Assembly (NCBI GenBank): GCA_935421135.1 | Contig: OW285192.1 | Coordinates: forward strand, 10,499,501 to 10,563,500 | DNA from: Bugulina stolonifera | Taxonomy: Eukaryota > Bryozoa > Gymnolaemata > Cheilostomatida > Bugulidae | DNA length: 64,000 nucleotides | Reading direction: 5' to 3' | Shown here: positions 1 to 12,240 of the stretch, piece after piece | Layout of the letters: each line of letters begins with the position of its first letter | How positions within the stretch are numbered: position 1 is the stretch's first letter | Translations under genes and position numbers: made by a program | Notes under the pieces: model-generated | What the model was told of the DNA's origin: nothing | The model's input: the letters and a program-made list of their open reading frames with translations, nothing else | Database searches by the model: none

Positions 1-1720
1 TGGTAGAGCTGTGACTGTAAATCTGGTATATTGCTAATACATGGTTTATTTATTGGGATTATGGGGCTCTAACAATATTAAAGAAGATGACAGCAAATTA
101 TGGTAAATTATGGCAAATTAAAGATTAATGTATGGGTAGTGGGCGTAATAAATGACAAGACAAATTACTACTGGTTAAAAATATATGCAGTGTAGGTATT
201 AGTCATGGTGGGCTATGGCTATGCTGAGTGCAGCTCACAAAAGCAAGTGTGAACACTCTCAATGTACGTACTCCAAGAAGCCCCTTCAACATGTAACTAT
301 ATACAGGGTTTTCTCATATTCAATGACTAAAAATGGTGATTACATTTGAAGAAAGTACAACAGACCAAATAGCAAGACTCATTTCAAATATTTTTTTAAA
401 AATGTACATGCATCATAGCAGAGTGGATTTATACACGTACATGTCATTCCATGGCGATTTATTTTAGTTTCCAGCACTTTGCTGAAAGTATACTAGCGTA
501 GGCCTAAATTATTCTTGCAATAATAGTTCTGTGTCATAACAATGAGAGAGCAATAAAATTTGTCCGGAGATTGTATTGGTAAGTTATCAGTAAATTAATG
601 TTCATACATGTACATGTAACTACAGCATTTACATGACTATTTACTAATGAACAATTGCAGTTTTATGTAGTAAATTACACCCTCCCTAAATGCTGCGGAA
701 AGATAAAAAAAAACTAGCAAGATATATACTACATGTATGTCAAATCAAAGATAGTAAATCTACAAAGTATAGCAACAAAGTATAAATTTTGAGCTACATG
801 TACATCATGTCCTTGTGACAAGTTTAAGCGTTGACTCGGAACCTATGGGTTGTCTTGGGTAATTGCTCTAATTACAAGTACGGTTCGCTCTTTTGTAGTA
901 TATAGAAGACCTAGCACCACTCATAGGCTCTTCTCACACATGCGCTATTAATGTCAGCACTCTTTAGTACCCAGCAGAAACATTATATACAATATTAGTT
1001 ATTATGAATGGGGATTTATCCTGACGATTTATCGCACTTCAATTAAAATCATGCAATGAAAGCGCAAGATTAATCTCTGCAATTTTGTGGTCAAGCTACA
1101 AAATCTCCAGAGTGCTATAGTGACACTAGGTGATTCATTCTGGCTTATTCTGGTGATAAATTGCTTGAATGGATCATGAACCCATTCCGGCGGCGATTTA
1201 TATCTGAAGATTTATATATACGTTGCATCTTGACGACAAAACTCCAGATAATTGATCCTGGTGATTTTATGTTGTGGCGATAAATCTCTTAACCAAAAAT
1301 CTCCTAACCAATCGTGTAAGATTATAGCCCATAGATTATGATCACTTGAAACGTGGCAGTAACAATTAAGTTAGTGAATATAAAATATCACAAAGGTAAC
1401 TCGCAATATAGAAAACATCAAACTAGAATTGGTTATCACAGACAAAATTAAAATACATCATGTAGTTCTATTTACATATAGATCATACATGAAATATTAG
1501 GCCAGCTACTGATACAAGTAAACTTGGAAAAATTCCCATTGTTTCAGGATATTACCATTTGAAGTTACTTGTCAACATTTTACAAACCACGCAATTGATT
1601 AACATTGTAGCTGCTCAAATTGTTGACAAGTACTTCTGTTCAAGCGAGTTGCTTGGTAGATGCTTCTACAACATTATTTGAACGTGTTATTATACTATTG
1701 AGTCACTTAGAAGTATTGCA
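1..1720. repeat. Inverted segmental duplication, arm A
   Basis: This stretch matches the reverse complement of about 25095-26840 along nearly its whole length; for example, the opening bases about the Ca. 'agctgtgactg' motif reappear inverted at 26820-26838. The two arms differ by independent insertions: arm A holds extra sequence at about 1010-1320, and the other arm holds a foldback element at 25493-25933. The divergence suggests an old duplication. No gene is recognised; the short ORF at 1620-1826 lies in duplicated sequence without a conserved frame. Confidence 0.75.
1010..1320. repeat. Insertion specific to arm A
   Basis: About 310 bases are present here but absent from the inverted partner at the same place. 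The segment is built from recurring variants of GGCGATTTAT and GGTGATAAAT in both orientations, as in a small non-autonomous element or decayed tandem repeat. I could not define termini or a target duplication. Confidence 0.4.
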
Positions 1721-1854
1721 ATGCTTTTTGTGTATGATGACGTACGAGTGCCGATGTAGCCATGGGGACGGGAAGCGCTTGGTAGTTGGCAGTGGGTTGC
1801 CAAGGTACCTTCTACATATTAAATAAAGAGTAAAAAGTCAGTTTAGCTCTATTA

Positions 1855-2020
1855 TTGTTGATAAAGACGTAGGCCGAGGCTGAGACTCATATAGAAGAGT
1901 CTAGGGTCAACGTAGGTATGTAGGTTTATACTCCGAGAGAGTGTAGAAAGAGATAATGTTAATCTAAAGGCTTAGACCCGACGCTAGATCCATGAAGAAT
2001 TTGGGATCGGTTAAAGTCCT
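1855..2020. mobile_element. LTR fragment, same family as 11286-12240
   Basis: The run 'gacgtaggccga', the motif 'tttatactccgag' and the block 'cgacgctag' with 'ggatcgg' recur in the same order at 11435-11590, inside an LTR-like repeat. This is a degraded LTR remnant with no coding content. Confidence 0.5.
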
Positions 2021-5000
2021 GGCATGCTATCATACTCATATAACAGCACATGTCATGAGAATATTCCAGTGTGCTACAAGCAACATAGACCCCATATGGC
2101 GCCATGAATATAGCATTAGAAACAAAAAACGGAGCTTAGTACCATCTAGATAATTATACCCAGGTCTGCTGGATACATCGTACATGCAGTTTGCCATTTA
2201 TATGACATACCAATCTGGTTGGTATAAAAGAGGCAACGCAATAGAGACAGACAGAGAGTGAGAGAGACGGATAGAGGGAGACAGGACTTCTACAGGGAGC
2301 TTTCTAGCAATTCCATTTACCGTTTTATAGTAAACATTTTATATAATGTTGTTGAGAGACGCAGACGCAACCAGAAAGACTGAAACTGTAAGTTTTGCCG
2401 CGTAGTTATTAATTTTGTAGCTTATATAATAATATGTATTATATTTTATAGTTAGGCTTTTAATAATAAAGATACTAAATTGAACTTTGAATCTCACTTT
2501 TGGTTCTGAATGTAATTTAAGGAACATAATAACTCAGACATTAATCCACGCCATTTGAATTCAGATTGCAGGGTTTAGTTGATAGTCAGTCAGAGATATC
2601 TGTTATATAATAACAAGTTAGGTAATGAATAATTTGCTAATACAAGTACATGTACATGTAGACAATGCAGTCGCAAAGAGTCTAGAGTTGCTAAAAATCT
2701 CAGTGTATGTTACATGCACATGGAACCTGAATTATCACTTAGTAGTAGTAGGGACAAATGACAAAATAATATGCTAATTAGTTAGAAGTGTGCTATGATC
2801 CTTATTTACTATGTGTGCCAAGTGTATTATGGTAAACCAATCAGATCAATATTATTTACAATTATATCAGTGGCTAAAATTAGTGTTATAATAATTGTGG
2901 GTGTCATATTGGAAGTAGGGATGACCCAAAAGGTCGCCCCAACATCCAAGTTGATATCTCTGTACCTCAGCTGCGAATGTACTGATGACATAGGTTATTG
3001 GCACTAATTACTGGGTGTACACAATGTCATGTTGTGGGACCTGTGACTGGTGCTAATCCTGTGTCCTTGTATATTGAACTGTTATTCCAAACGGTTTGAT
3101 ATACACAAATCAGCATATTTCATCACAAATATGTTCACAGGGCTGACTATTTAAGTGGCCAATAAAACCTCTTAATTATTTACTATAAGATGGGTAATCC
3201 CTCAAAGCTGATTTGAATAAAATTTAACGTTTTCCACACTATGTTGTGAATAAAATAATTAAGTATACAAAATAATTTTATAATATTGTTGTTTTACGAT
3301 TACTATCTTTTTATGAAGATAATCTTATTATTTTTAAATTAGAAGTCTGCATAATTTTTAAAGCAAAAAATGTTGGCAACTCACACGGTAGAGGCTCACA
3401 GAGTTGGACTAGTCTTTTCTCATCTACAAAATTTTACAGCATATTATGTAGGATTTCACATTAATATACAGAGGGAAATATCTTGATTGAATAGAGAGAG
3501 ATTATCAAGCCGTATTAAATAGAGGTAAACTGTTCTAAAAATTACAATAATATTCATTTTAATGCATTGCATATACACACACCTAAAATGACAAACAGAC
3601 AGAATAATTGATACAATTTCTTCAGACATTTTATTTAGAATGTATAAACCGCAATAACAGCATTATTATGTTTTGTCATGATAACACCTGACTGGGGTGT
3701 CGCACTTCATGTCAAGCAGCAGACATGTGCTACTACACTACATCTCTCATTAGAGAACAACAGTCTGCTAAATAAGTGAAGTGAGAAGCTACTCGTGATT
3801 GAACTGCATTTGACCTTTTATATTATGGTCATAGTAAATGGAATACTTTCTGCATGTATTTCTGTAGTTGATACGGAAAATATAGCTGCTTCTTTATAAA
3901 TACATTACATGCATGCAAATCACCAAATACATTTAATATGAGGTTGTAATAATTCGCCTGTCTAATTAACTGGCTAACAGTCTATAATTTTGCAGTTTTT
4001 TCTAGGCTGCAGAAAAAGATAAATCAACACTGCTAAAAGCTACGTTCATGCTATGGAGATAGTCACCATAAAGAATTCCCACATGTATTTGTATGAGTGG
4101 GCAACTACTATTGCTGCATGATCCATTCTTTGAAATATATTGCAACATTAGAAAGTTTATATTTGACTGGACTATTGAATATGCAGGCAGGCCGACTTGT
4201 GCATCACTGTCATTTTATGATATAATGGGGGCAGTGTAATGTGACTAAACAATCAGGTAGAGTTAGAATCATGTCTCTCTACATTTACAAATATGATTTC
4301 CAATAAACAGATCTGAACTTTCTTTTTTAAACCATAATATATCTCCAGAAGATTGCCTATCAATGGAATAGGTTAAAGGTTGTTTATTACTTGGGAGTGG
4401 CATTTGTACAACTATTTGTAACCTGCCAATGTTTCATAAAATGCAGACTTGTTATTGGCGATGTTGAAAGCACGTTGGAAAGCTTTATATCAAGAGAAAA
4501 TCGTTCAGCCGTGCAGTACATGCAATGCATCTAGTATCTGGTAAAATTGCTTCAAAAATCTGAAGAACAATAAACCAACAAATTTGATCTTTTATATTAA
4601 ATTTTCTTCTCTACTATTGCACAAATTGAAGAAAATTTTTCTTTTTTACATGTACTTTCCTAATATCCCAATTTGGGTAGACCTTTCAGATTCTGTCGGT
4701 AACTGTGTTTTATTGATGTTAACATGAAAAGCTAAGAATCCCTGACAAATTTAATCCTTACAAATCCAAAATCATCAAGAGAGGTAATTACGTGTATCAT
4801 TGTATTATTAGTTACTAGTATTTTCCATGAGAATATAGGCGTAGATAGAAAGATAGTGTTCAACTATTCATACTACTGTATTGTATATCTCCACTAATTA
4901 AAACAATAATTTCATGATATTATGTACATCTGCATTGTACAATCGTTTTTATTCTTATCTATTTGGATGTTACATCAGGTTGATTGTTAAAGCTTCCCAC

Positions 5001-5235
5001 TATATACAAGTAGTATTCCACTGTCACCTGATTAACAGCAATCCAAAGTTCTTTCAATGCAAAAATAGAGAACTAATATTTGACACATCTGTGGGAATGA
5101 TTTTTTTTAAAGTAAATAGTAATGAAAAAATGGAAACAATAGGGCACAATTTCTTGCAAAGTGATCCATGTAACAACTCAACCGTATAATACCATCCAAT
5201 GGCAGTATCTGAACCAGCTGGAGATAATCCATTGT
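2021..5235. other. No gene recognised
   Basis: AT-rich sequence with scattered ATG-stop ORFs under 95 codons, none with a recognisable domain or exon-like splice signals in a conserved frame. It holds several short TACATGTA microsatellite motifs and is the upstream region of the secreted TSP1 gene that follows. Confidence 0.5.
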
Positions 5236-5243
5236 TATAAAAG
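5236..5243 (+). promoter_or_regulatory. TATA box of TSP1 gene 1
   Basis: TATAAAAG lies 51-58 bases upstream of the ATG at 5294. The paralogue at 55.6-57.9 kb has ATATAAAA at nearly the same distance from its own ATG, which supports both as core promoter elements. Confidence 0.6.
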
Positions 5244-5293
5244 ACTCGGATCTGTGACTGTTAAACCAGAATCAGTTAAGAAGAGTGGCGCGG

Positions 5294-8200
5294 ATGGCTA
5301 ACCTGAATATCTCTACTTTGATATTCTGTGAGTATTTCAGTATTGCACACAGAGTATGATAATGTTCTTAGATTCCTAGATTAGTATTATACATGCATTT
5401 ATTACTGAAAAGATGTGATCCTAGACAACTTTGACTGATATTCAGCTTGGACTGCTGGACTAGAAAATATAATTTGAGTGATCTAGGATCCATCAAACAC
5501 ACAATGTAATACATTCCCTATTTTGATCAAAATTGTTAAAGCAGCAAATATATTTTAGGTGTTATTCTATCTGCACTGGTTGTAAAGGAGACTGAGGCCA
5601 CATCAAGTAAGTACAATCACTTCTTATAATATAACACAGAGATTTTCACATAGACCAACTAATACAGTGTGCTGTATGTTATGATCATAAGGCTATACAC
5701 TTAGCACATCTTATCTTCTCTAGTCTGATCTTATATTATTGGAACTGTAATATACATGTCAGCTTATGATTTTAGTTGACCAATGCAGTGAGGTTGACCC
5801 TTGCATCACGTTTACTGAAGGTACTTGTACCAATGGAGTGAAAGAGATATGTATGAAGAGTACTTTTGGTGAAACTGGCTGTGCGTCCGGGGATGCAAAC
5901 ATGCTTGAAGGCTGTAAAGTAGGAGGTTTGATTATTCATAATTCTTTAATATAAAGATTGTCTAAAATTGTGAAACTGAAACTCAAAGGCCATGATAAAT
6001 AATATTGTTAGATGATAAGTAATACCTTCAAAAAAGGATAGCAGTTGAGTTATCAGTAAGTTAGAAGAATGAGCCTGCAAATCTATAATTATCCAAAATG
6101 TTTATTAAACTCTGGAGACTTTCGAAGTAAGTTTCATAATGATGTATTTTTATTACTATTTACTTCCATGTGTAAACATGAAATTTTCGCTAGATAACAT
6201 TATTATTGGTGTTCTAAACGACTTATGATTTGTTGAGTTGCAAGAGTGAATTTGAAAATGGTAGGACTGCTATACTAAATAATACACGTACATTGACAAT
6301 TGTTTATAAGCTATTCACAATTTTCCACATTTCTACTCGCACAGCTATTCCATTCACCAATCATCAAGCAGCCAAATTTTTATCAAGCTATGGAGATATG
6401 AGACTTTCTTACTTCTTCACACGTTGTTCAGCTGCAGTGCCAGACACAACCAGTAAGTTGAGTTTCTCTCTAGTAATATAGCACATAAACATGTTTAAAG
6501 ACCAATTTAGAGCAAGTTGTCCTTACACTTGAAAATAATGCATGGAGCATCATACATGTATATTATTGAAGCTTTATACCCATGACTTTAGTCACACAAT
6601 GCAATGAAGTTGAAAATTGCATCAAGTTCACGGAAAGTGGTTGTACTAATGGAGTGAAGAAAATATGCATGGTTAGTACCGTTTCAACTACTGACACTTC
6701 TACAACAAATAAAGAGTGTGTTAATAATGGTCCTGTCATATCTGTGACTAATCTTCAAGGTTGCATACCAGGAGGTGAGTTTATTCACTGACTTTTAAAA
6801 TAGCTATAATAGAACGCAATTTTGTTTCATAAAGAGTTATATATGAATACAGAATTATTGTGCAAACATTATTATTGGCATTCTGAACAGGTTGTGATGC
6901 GTTGAATGCAAAATTGTAACAGCGAATTTGAAAATGGTAGGACTGCTATACTAAATAATACATAATCATTGATATTATTTTGCTCGCTAATAATAATTTG
7001 CTACGTTTTGTACTCTTACAGCTAATCCATTCATCAACCTCCAAACAGCTGACACTGAAGTGTGTCAAGATACAAACACTTCACCCGCTGTCTTTGGAGT
7101 CTTTGATTCTAATCCAGACCCCGGAGTTGTTACCTGTAGGTATTGAAAGTTTTAAGCGTTTAGCACTTTTATGAATACTAATAATTATACCTAACTAAAA
7201 ATACTTACTTTGACGTCAAGTAAAATATATTGATGTACATTGTGATATTGCAGTTCTTCTACGTTATTTCAATGTACATGCAGATGTAGAAAGCAGGACT
7301 GAAGCCTGTAATACTTAGACCCTTGTCTAGTATATTAACTGTAAGGTTTTCTTTCTTTGTAGCTGCAACCTTCATTGAAAATGGCCAAACAATAAACTGT
7401 GAAGGAAAGACCACTGTATGTAATCAGGGCTCTAATTCTCAGTTGAAGATTTCTTATCCCTTCACACCATGTCCAACTACAACAACTTCAACAACCACTA
7501 CAACAACAACTGCTGCAACAACTACAGCTGCAGCAGTAACAACAACAACATCACCAGTAACAGCTGCACCACCAGGTACTCCTTCTCCAGCAGAATGTGC
7601 TGCCTGCTTGGTGAAGGTCAGAGACTGTGATAAGCCCTGTGGAACTGGAACTAGAGAATATAAGTGTAATATTGCTGGATGTCCCATATCATCGAAAATA
7701 GAGAACTGTAACACACAAGTAAGAGAAATTCAATGATATATACTATGCATCAAAGTAGCTAGCATTTAACAAAAATATTAGCTATATTCACTGTATAATG
7801 ATTATATTTACATGTAAAATAGTTGACTAAATTAGTCGATTTGCATGTGCAATAATTGTACCTACATTGTACATGTACATGTACATTAATATAGGTCTGT
7901 GTTTTTGCCATTTTTCAACATAGTAGATATGATGGTGCAAAGATTGACTTAATATGTTTGCTAATTGTTGGTTTAGGCATGCCTGCCAGTAAATGCGGTG
8001 CCTTCATTTGGTGAATGGAGTGAATGCGACAGAACTTGCCAACCCAATGGTATAGAGACAAGAACCAGACTCTCTTGTACACCAGCACAGCATGGTGGAA
8101 CACCTTGCTCATCATTTCCTACTCAACAAACTAGAGCATGCATTTTTAGTGTTGCCAGCGTAAGTCTTCAACTACCTCTTGAATAGAGTAAAATAAGTGC

Positions 8201-8657
8201 TGCAGCTCAATACAAGTTGTTGCTATCATTAAATGTAACACTGCTAAATGTAGGGAGAGGGTAACAGGAGTTTAGTACAACCTCTATATGACTAGCAGTG
8301 TAAGTTATAGATACTTGCATGCATGTAACGTACAATTAGTTTTCTGTAATCAATCTACCGGTTTGTTCCTATTAGGTGTCTTGCCCTGTAGCTAGGAGTA
8401 GTGGAGGGGGTAGGATTGGTAAAAGAAGGAAAGGAGGTAGACTACGTAAAGGAGGGAAACGGGGTAAAGGAGGTAAAGGAGGTAAAGGTGGTAAAGGAGG
8501 TAAAGGTGGTAAAGGCGGTAAAGGTGGTAAAGGCAGTAAAGGCGGTAAAGGCGGTAAAGGAAGTAAAGGTAGTAAAGGTGGCAAACGCAAGATAAATTGT
8601 AGAGACAAAAAGAACAAGAAGAGGTGTAGGAGAAGAAATAAAAGAGGAGGCCAATAA
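5294..8657 (+). CDS. Secreted TSP1 protein with Gly-Lys tail (gene 1, intact)
   Basis: Nine exons join in frame: 5294-5327, 5559-5606, 5776-5925, 6345-6452, 6592-6774, 7022-7135, 7363-7718, 7977-8159, 8376-8657 (485 aa). All introns are GT-AG and phases agree. Residues 1-27 form a signal peptide starting MANLNISTLIFC. Residues 28-331 hold two copies of a Cys-rich module (TQCNEVENC-type with CTNGVK), then CEGKTTVC, a Thr/Ala linker and a TSP1-like CGTGTRE segment. Residues 332-392 are a TSP1 module (FGEWSECDRTC) with one Trp replaced. Residues 393-485 are a cationic tail of GGK repeats ending in a Cys/Lys/Arg segment. Function is unknown; an extracellular matrix, mineral-associated or defence role is only inference. 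The ATG is chosen because it gives a signal peptide and is shared with the paralogue on the minus strand. Confidence 0.85.
5776..7135 (+). repeat. Internal exon-block duplication in gene 1
   Basis: Exon 3 (5776-5925) and exon 5 (6592-6774) encode the same module. The introns after them also match: 'gaatttgaaaatggtagg' and following bases appear at about 6240-6285 and 6925-6965. So a block of about 0.7-0.8 kb was duplicated. The first block's exon 4 (6345-6452) starts like exon 6 and ends like exon 7, as if a deletion had fused the two, yet it keeps frame and splice phase. Confidence 0.75.
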
Positions 8658-8900
8658 CGACATAATTTATATCGACTTTTTAAATACCCTGATTACTGAA
8701 AATGAACATTAGTTCTGAACTTGAATGAAATGTTATATTATTGATATTTTGTCTGTAGACTGATAACTTAAAAATATTGTAACTTTCTAAGCATCCACTG
8801 CCCAACTCAATTATCCACTTAAAACTATCCTAATTTGTTGTCTTGTATTACATAATATTTTTTGCAATAGCCCAAATCCTGTCTCTCAGGAATATACTTT
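8658..8900. repeat. Conserved 3' flank of TSP1 genes
   Basis: The sequence after the stop codon, including 'ACCCTGAT', 'TTCTGAACTTGAATGAAAT' and 'CTCAGGAATAT', is repeated in the same order and orientation relative to the gene after gene 3 (55370-55606, inverted) and, more diverged, after gene 2 (31140-31379, inverted). It probably covers the 3' UTR and downstream DNA. No clear AATAAA was seen close to the stop. Confidence 0.7.
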
Positions 8901-8924
8901 TTACTCCACAAACTCACAATCATA

Positions 8925-9045
8925 TACATGTACATATACATATACGTATACATATACATATACATATACATGTACATGTACATGTACATGTACACGTATA
9001 TGTACATGTATATATGTATATGTGCAATGTATATGTATATGTAGT
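8925..9045. repeat. TACATGTA/TATACA microsatellite
   Basis: Alternating runs of ACATGT and ATATAC hexamers form a long self-complementary tract. ORFs across it (His-Val or Tyr-Met repeats) are artefacts of the repeat. Confidence 0.85.
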
Positions 9046-9124
9046 TGAGTTGAGCAATGATAACTAGGCACTTAAGGTGCAATATTGCCCATCAGACAAG
9101 TTGAGACCGTATAACCAAATGTCT

Positions 9125-9240
9125 TGACCATTACAATACTACCTGCATGTACATTTCCAGCAGTGATCAGCAATGTGCATTGTATTAGCGATACAGCCAA
9201 CACTGAGCTATTAGTCATCACTGGGGCAGGCGACATGGTT
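9125..9240. mobile_element. Fragment of the hAT family seen at 42957-44352
   Basis: The bases from 'aatactacctgcatgtac' through 'cactgagctattagtc' align with the interior of the hAT-type elements at 43832-43920 and, inverted, at 62270-62385. No termini are present here, so it is a fragment. Confidence 0.5.
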
Positions 9241-9245
9241 TCATT

Positions 9246-10914
9246 TCTACTCTCTGGTAAATTGGATATCTGAGATGCTATTGGGAAGTATACCTTCGTG
9301 TCCTGAACTGGAGCTTGGGTGTTCTCATCACGGCATGAAGTAATGTACTTTATCTCTAAAGCCAGCCCTAGATTTCAGCCACAGTTCTATAGGCTATCTG
9401 TTTTCTTAACCTAAGCAAATTACTTCTCATAATGCTTTTCAGTAATGCAGAATGCAGCTGAGAGCCTCCAAAGAGCTTGTGCCCCATTGGTTCACAGTCA
9501 AAAAATTCAGCTTTCTGTCGGCAGAAGGGTTTGTGTTGAACAATTAAGGTTGCACCGAGCAGGGGAAGAAAGGCTCTGGTATGCACATGTATCTCAGGTT
9601 GAGTAGAGCAGTTAGCTAGGTACTAGGATAACCTAACTTTTTAGACTCCCAAATCAACCCTTTCATTGGTTGAATCTACACTCTGGCTGCTTGGACTCCT
9701 CCCTCTCTGAAGTTTGTGCTTTTTATTCCAAGGCTACACATTCCACTATACGCGGGAAACCCTAACTTCAGGAAGAAAACCTCCAGGTCATTGGCAAGAC
9801 TCAAACCGATGTCCTTGCAAATAACTATCGTCATTGTTGCAATACCAGAGTGACTAGCGCTAAACTACTAGGCCACCAACACCACTACATGTAGTGCCAT
9901 CTTCTGAAATTATTTTCTATTTTTACAATCTTTTATGAAAGCGCTAAAATTCTGAAAATATTTTTTTGTTTTCTGATATTACTTGGCCGTCTTTGTTTTA
10001 AAGTTGGAATTTAGTCACCAATCACAGTGCCATGCTAGCCAGTGTAGGCAATAGAACAGCTCCGCAGCTAACATTTGATGTTAACCTGAATAATACATGT
10101 AGATGCTGTATTGAATGGGCACATAAATCATGGCCCCTACCCCCTTTAAAGTGCTTACTTAGGGCATTTTGTTGAGGCATCATAGGCAGGTGTATTTTTG
10201 CCTAGCTGGCTGCTGACTGAGTTAGCCCTGTCACCTCAACTAGTGCTATCAAGACTAGGAGGTGATATCACAGATTTAAAGTGACACCCATCAATCAGTG
10301 TCCAAAGCTGGCACACGCATGTGGGTGCTGACAAGTCAATTAATTTTATTTATAATTTTTTAACTGCAACTTGACCTTTTTTATTTGCCTTACTAAATTA
10401 ATGTAGTTGTACACCAGCCAACAAAATGTACACATAATTTCCAATCATCTCTAACTGACTTGCTAATCACTGCACAAATCATGGGAAATTTCAACAGACC
10501 CATCGGACCTTTTTCAATTAATATTATTATTGTGGTGACATTAGGCATATTTTTAAACAGTACTGGTTCATATAGCACTGGTCTAACTATCCGAATACAA
10601 CTTGAGTGTTCAGGCGTGACTGGTGCTTGCTCTGAAAGTAAATCCCCTCGCTAAGTGAATATACTTCATATTATTATTGCCAGGCACGCCTTGCCTTGCG
10701 TTATAGCTAGCGCTATATTATTGGATAAAATATATTGTTATTGCTGCAGATTGCCATTTATAAGCTTGCACGGTAAAATATCCGAATACGCCTAATGTAT
10801 ATTACTAGGAAAATTAATCTAGGATATAATCCCAAGTATTAATTTTAGTTCAGTAAGCTCTTCATCTAAACTCTATCATTCACATTAGTTACGTAGTTAT
10901 GGTAATGCTTGAAA
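9246..10914. other. No gene recognised
   Basis: Mixed-composition intergenic DNA. Two ORFs of 64-72 codons (9368-9586 minus, 10460-10654 plus) have no recognisable domains, splice context or paralogous support. I see nothing else. Confidence 0.45.
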
Positions 10915-11165
10915 AACATCCTTCAGTGTGCCTTATTATATATTGTAAGTATACGTTGTAAAGCATGTATGTTTCAACACCCTACTATACATACAATTGT
11001 ATATTGCTGTGATAAGATATCTATAAATCTCATAGGGTTGGAAACATGCACATCATACTAGATTGGCTTTGGTATACTAACATTCACATTGACTCTATTA
11101 TTTCATACCAAAAACATCCTTCAGTGTGCCTTATATACATTGTAAGTATACGTTGTAAAGGCGTT
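10915..11165. repeat. Direct repeat pair about 195 bases apart
   Basis: About 50 bases beginning 'aacatccttcagtgtgcc' and ending 'tacgttgtaaag' occur at about 10916-10965 and again at about 11110-11160 with a few differences. They bracket some 140 bases of other sequence. The origin is unclear; a local tandem duplication or an old insertion is possible. Confidence 0.6.
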
Positions 11166-11285
11166 GCGATATTCCGTTGGCTCATTTAACTCCGAAGTAT
11201 CTGCACTTTCTACCCACATGGCCTGTCAACAGCCTTCCTCAACAGACAGAAAACTCATTCTAGTAGCTCTTAATCACCCAATATT

Positions 11286-12240
11286 GTAATGTTTTTGAGT
11301 ACTATTGCATACGAGAGCCGAGGGCTACAAGTATGTGAAGGGCCTGGAAGGTGGTAGAAGCCGACCAAGTATACCTTCTGCTCATTACATAAAAGAGTGG
11401 ACAGTTATGGGTGCTCTTTATAGTGTAAATAGTAGACTATATTAGACGTAGGCCGATGCCGAGACTCATTGGAGCTCAGGACCGACGAAGGTCTTGTAGA
11501 GTTTATACTCCGAGGGAGTGTAGAGAAAGAAGATCTAACTTTGAGAGCCTAAGTCCGACGCTAGGTTCATTGGAACCCAGGATCGGCCTAAGCCTAAGGG
11601 GTGGATGGAGATGTGCTTAGCCTAGGATGAGGTGAGCTCGAGCCGTACTGAATCCAAAGGATTCTCAGGTGGAACTACCTGCCTAAAGAGTAAGCCTCTG
11701 TAGGTTGAGTTAGGAGATGTTGCTTTATTCAAGCGCAATCAACAACTGATTCACAATAGAAAATGCACTGCCTTATATACATAACAAACTTCCGGCAAAA
11801 AGGGACGACATGGTGTCGGTTATCCGACATGGGGTCGGCTCCGGAACTTACGCAACAATATGTCTGGTTCCGCCCGACTCGGCCATATGAAAAGGTTGGC
11901 CATTGCAACAAAATGTGCTTACAATAAGTAGAAACATGTCGTCTATAAATATGAGCTAAATCCATAAGGTCGGCCACGTGGTTACAATATAAAGTGGCAA
12001 AAAGACTCTAATAATTCACAATCAAGTAAGGATAGACAATTACTAAATAAGTATAAATGTGGGAAAAACCAAGTTGCAATAGAACGTAATTCCAAGGCTT
12101 GATTGCTAGTACAGACATGTATATAAGACAGCAGTGGATAATAAGGTAATGAATGCATGGATAATATGGATAAACAATGCATGGGTAAGATATTGAATGT
12201 CAGCTAATAACATTGTCAGTGTGGTTGGCCCAGGTGCCAT
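11286..12240 (-). mobile_element. Solo LTR-like repeat (old, related to the gag-element LTR)
   Basis: It begins TGTAATG and ends near CCATTAC, like the LTRs at 34459 and 43179. On the minus strand it has TATATAAGG (11771-11779) about 45 bases before AATAAA (11724-11729), the same promoter/poly(A) layout as those LTRs. GTCGG-rich and 'cgcaacaatatg' segments also resemble them. No internal coding region follows, so it appears solo. The ends and a target duplication are uncertain. Confidence 0.5.

Noticed and set aside
5766..5954. Reading 5766-5954 as a stand-alone small protein starting at its ATG
   Set aside because: The ATG lies in the intron before the TTTTAG acceptor; the segment is exon 3 of gene 1, as shown by the matching 150-base exon in gene 3.
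7454..7714. Long minus-strand ORF opposite the Thr-rich exon
   Set aside because: It is the antisense of exon 7 of gene 1; the low-complexity ACA repeats keep the other strand open as Val-rich sequence. The equivalents at 32508-32804 and 56390-56650 arise in the same way.
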